Shown: in pieces, positions 63,011 to 64,000 of the stretch | How positions within the stretch are numbered: position 1 is the stretch's first letter | Layout of the letters: each line of letters starts with the position of its first letter | Assembly (NCBI RefSeq): GCF_000165485.1 | Contig: NC_014623.1 | Location: forward strand, 7,954,893 to 8,018,892 | DNA length: 64,000 nucleotides | From: Stigmatella aurantiaca DW4/3-1 | Lineage (GTDB): Bacteria > Myxococcota > Myxococcia > Myxococcales > Myxococcaceae | Direction of reading: 5' to 3' | Position numbers and translations under genes: made by a program | Notes under the pieces: model-generated | The model's database searches: none | What the model was told of the DNA's origin: nothing | Seen by the model: the letters and a program-made list of their open reading frames with translations, nothing else

Positions 63011-64000
63011 ATGTCCGACACGCGCGCGGCGATGAGAGAGTTCCGCTTCCTCGATGAGAAGCGGAAGACGGGGAGTCTGTCTCCCCCAGAGGAGGCCCGT
63101 TGGAACGAGCTGCGAGGACACCTCGGTGTCCAAGACGCGCCGGTCCAGGAGCCGCCTGCGGCCGAGGCCTATCCGCAGCAGCCTCACGGCTACTACGGCC
63201 AGGACGGCCAGTGGTACGCCTACCCCGAGGGGTATCCCCCTCCGGCCTATCCACCGCAGTACCCGGGGTATCCGCCTCAGCCCCAGGGCTACTACGGCCA
63301 GGATGGCCAGTGGTACGCCTACCCTGCCCCGTATCCGCCCCAGCCCCAGGGCTACTACGGCCAGGATGGCCAGTGGTACGCCTACCCTGCCCCGTACCCG
63401 CAGCAGGCCTATGATCCGAACCAGGCCTACGCCCAGGGCTACGATCCGAACCAGGGCTATGCCACGTACCCTCCCCCGCAAGGCTACGATCCGAACCAGG
63501 CCTACGATCCGAACCAGGCCTACGATCCGAACCAGGCCTACGCCGCGTACCCTCCCCCGCAAGGCTACGATCCGAACCAGGGCTACGATCCGAACCAGGC
63601 CTACGCCGCGTACCCTCCCCCGCAAGGCTACGATCCGAACCAGGCCTACGCCGCGTACCCTCCCCAGCAGGGCTACGATCCGAACCAGGCCTATGCCTCG
63701 AGCGGTGACGCCCAGCCCCAGGCGTGGCCGGCCGATTCGAGCCAGACCTACGCGAACTACCCTCCGCAAGGCACGGAGACCCCCCAGGCTTACGCTCAGG
63801 AGAGCGAGGCATATGCGGCCACGCCCGAGCCTTCCTGGCAGGAGCCCGCGGCAGCCCCCGAGAGCATTCAGCTGGGTTCGGAAGATGTCGATATCCCCTC
63901 CCTGAGTGGTCCCGCCCCCTGGGCGACGGAGGCACAGCCCCCAGAGCCCCAGGCCGCGGCCGCCGAGGAGTTCGCGGACGCTGACGCCAGCGAAGTGTCC
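63011..64000 (+). CDS. Tyr/Pro/Gln-rich repeat protein, N-terminal part (cut by window edge)
   Basis: The frame from ATG 63011 stays open to the window end (330 residues). Residues 1-50 form a charged helical module (MREFRFLDEKRKTGSLSPPE … ARWNELRGHLG). A low-complexity region then contains GYYGQDGQWYAYP units and nine YDPNQ units, followed by an acidic Pro/Ala-rich part. Such N-termini precede PilZ or other C-terminal domains in myxobacterial proteins, but this end is not visible. The Tyr-rich disordered region could drive condensate formation; that is inference. Confidence 0.75.
   Translation, partial: MSDTRAAMREFRFLDEKRKTGSLSPPEEARWNELRGHLGVQDAPVQEPPAAEAYPQQPHGYYGQDGQWYAYPEGYPPPAYPPQYPGYPPQPQGYYGQDGQWYAYPAPYPPQPQGYYGQDGQWYAYPAPYPQQAYDPNQAYAQGYDPNQGYATYPPPQGYDPNQAYDPNQAYDPNQAYAAYPPPQGYDPNQGYDPNQAYAAYPPPQGYDPNQAYAAYPPQQGYDPNQAYASSGDAQPQAWPADSSQTYANYPPQGTETPQAYAQESEAYAATPEPSWQEPAAAPESIQLGSEDVDIPSLSGPAPWATEAQPPEPQAAAAEEFADADASEVS
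63188..63400 (+). repeat. 63-bp coding tandem repeat (21-residue unit)
   Basis: Units 63275-63337 and 63338-63400 both encode PQPQGYYGQDGQWYAYPAPY plus P and are nearly identical at DNA level. A diverged copy starts near 63188 (GYYGQDGQWYAYPEGYPPP). Near-identical DNA implies recent duplication. Confidence 0.85.
63409..63699 (+). repeat. YDPNQ-coding short tandem repeats
   Basis: Nine copies of a unit encoding YDPNQ(A/G)Y, most as the same DNA string (tacgatccgaaccaggc), some extended by AAYPPPQG. Slippage-prone and probably length-variable between strains. Confidence 0.85.

Noticed and set aside
63188-63699. CRISPR-like appearance of regularly spaced repeats
   Set aside because: Repeats are in frame, of 15-63 bases, without unique spacers, and encode a Tyr/Pro/Gln-rich protein; no cas genes are present.

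Overview
The window is high-GC DNA (roughly 70% over most of its length) with the gene set of a myxobacterium, most likely a Stigmatella/Cystobacter/Myxococcus relative. Pointers are a protein of the myxobacteria-restricted TIGR02265/DUF2378 family, many secreted proteases and lipoproteins, an RpoH-type sigma factor with a long acidic N-terminus, and a stress/sporulation operon prkA-yhbH-spoVR. No rRNA, tRNA or CRISPR array was seen. Both edge genes are cut: a GT39-like glycosyltransferase at the left and a repeat-rich Tyr/Pro/Gln protein at the right.

Layout. 1-14.4 kb: the PrkA kinase operon, a LytM/M23 peptidase, a DUF2378 protein, glycogen phosphorylase, an M3 oligopeptidase, an SDR and a VOC protein. 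14.4-19.7 kb: a lower-GC segment bounded by decayed transposases (IS5-like on the left, IS1380-like on the right). It carries a galactose-oxidase-type copper radical oxidase, a c-type cytochrome and a Sco-type copper chaperone, plus a 197-bp MITE-like inverted-repeat element. 19.7-27.1 kb: dnaE, an LtaS-like membrane alkaline-phosphatase-superfamily enzyme, a Spy/CpxP-like protein and an M14-type carboxypeptidase-like enzyme. 27.1-32.1 kb: a minus-strand operon next to an intact IS3-like transposase. 32.2-64 kb: lipoproteins, WGR protein, epimerase, Eis-like acetyltransferase, paired zinc-ribbon membrane proteins, a PulE/GspE ATPase, a neutral ceramidase, an adenine methylase, an alpha-lytic-type protease, an amidohydrolase, a VWA/DUF4159 pair, a ketosynthase-like protein, rpoH, a DEAD-box helicase with three DbpA-type RNA-binding domains, glutamate-type dehydrogenase plus threonine deaminase, and a HExxH peptidase.

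The most notable system is the 27.1-30.6 kb operon: a PRMT-like methyltransferase, a heme-oxygenase-like diiron/cupin fusion, a Rieske ferredoxin and a LysE-type exporter. The fusion protein matches SznF, the N-nitrosating enzyme of streptozotocin biosynthesis. All ten metal ligands I recall for SznF are present at one constant offset of six residues. The methyltransferase corresponds to SznE, which makes Nomega-methyl-arginine. The operon therefore probably converts arginine to an N-nitroso (potentially NO-releasing) metabolite, with its own electron carrier and exporter. The Cu-radical oxidase/cytochrome c/Sco island is a second acquired cluster worth attention.
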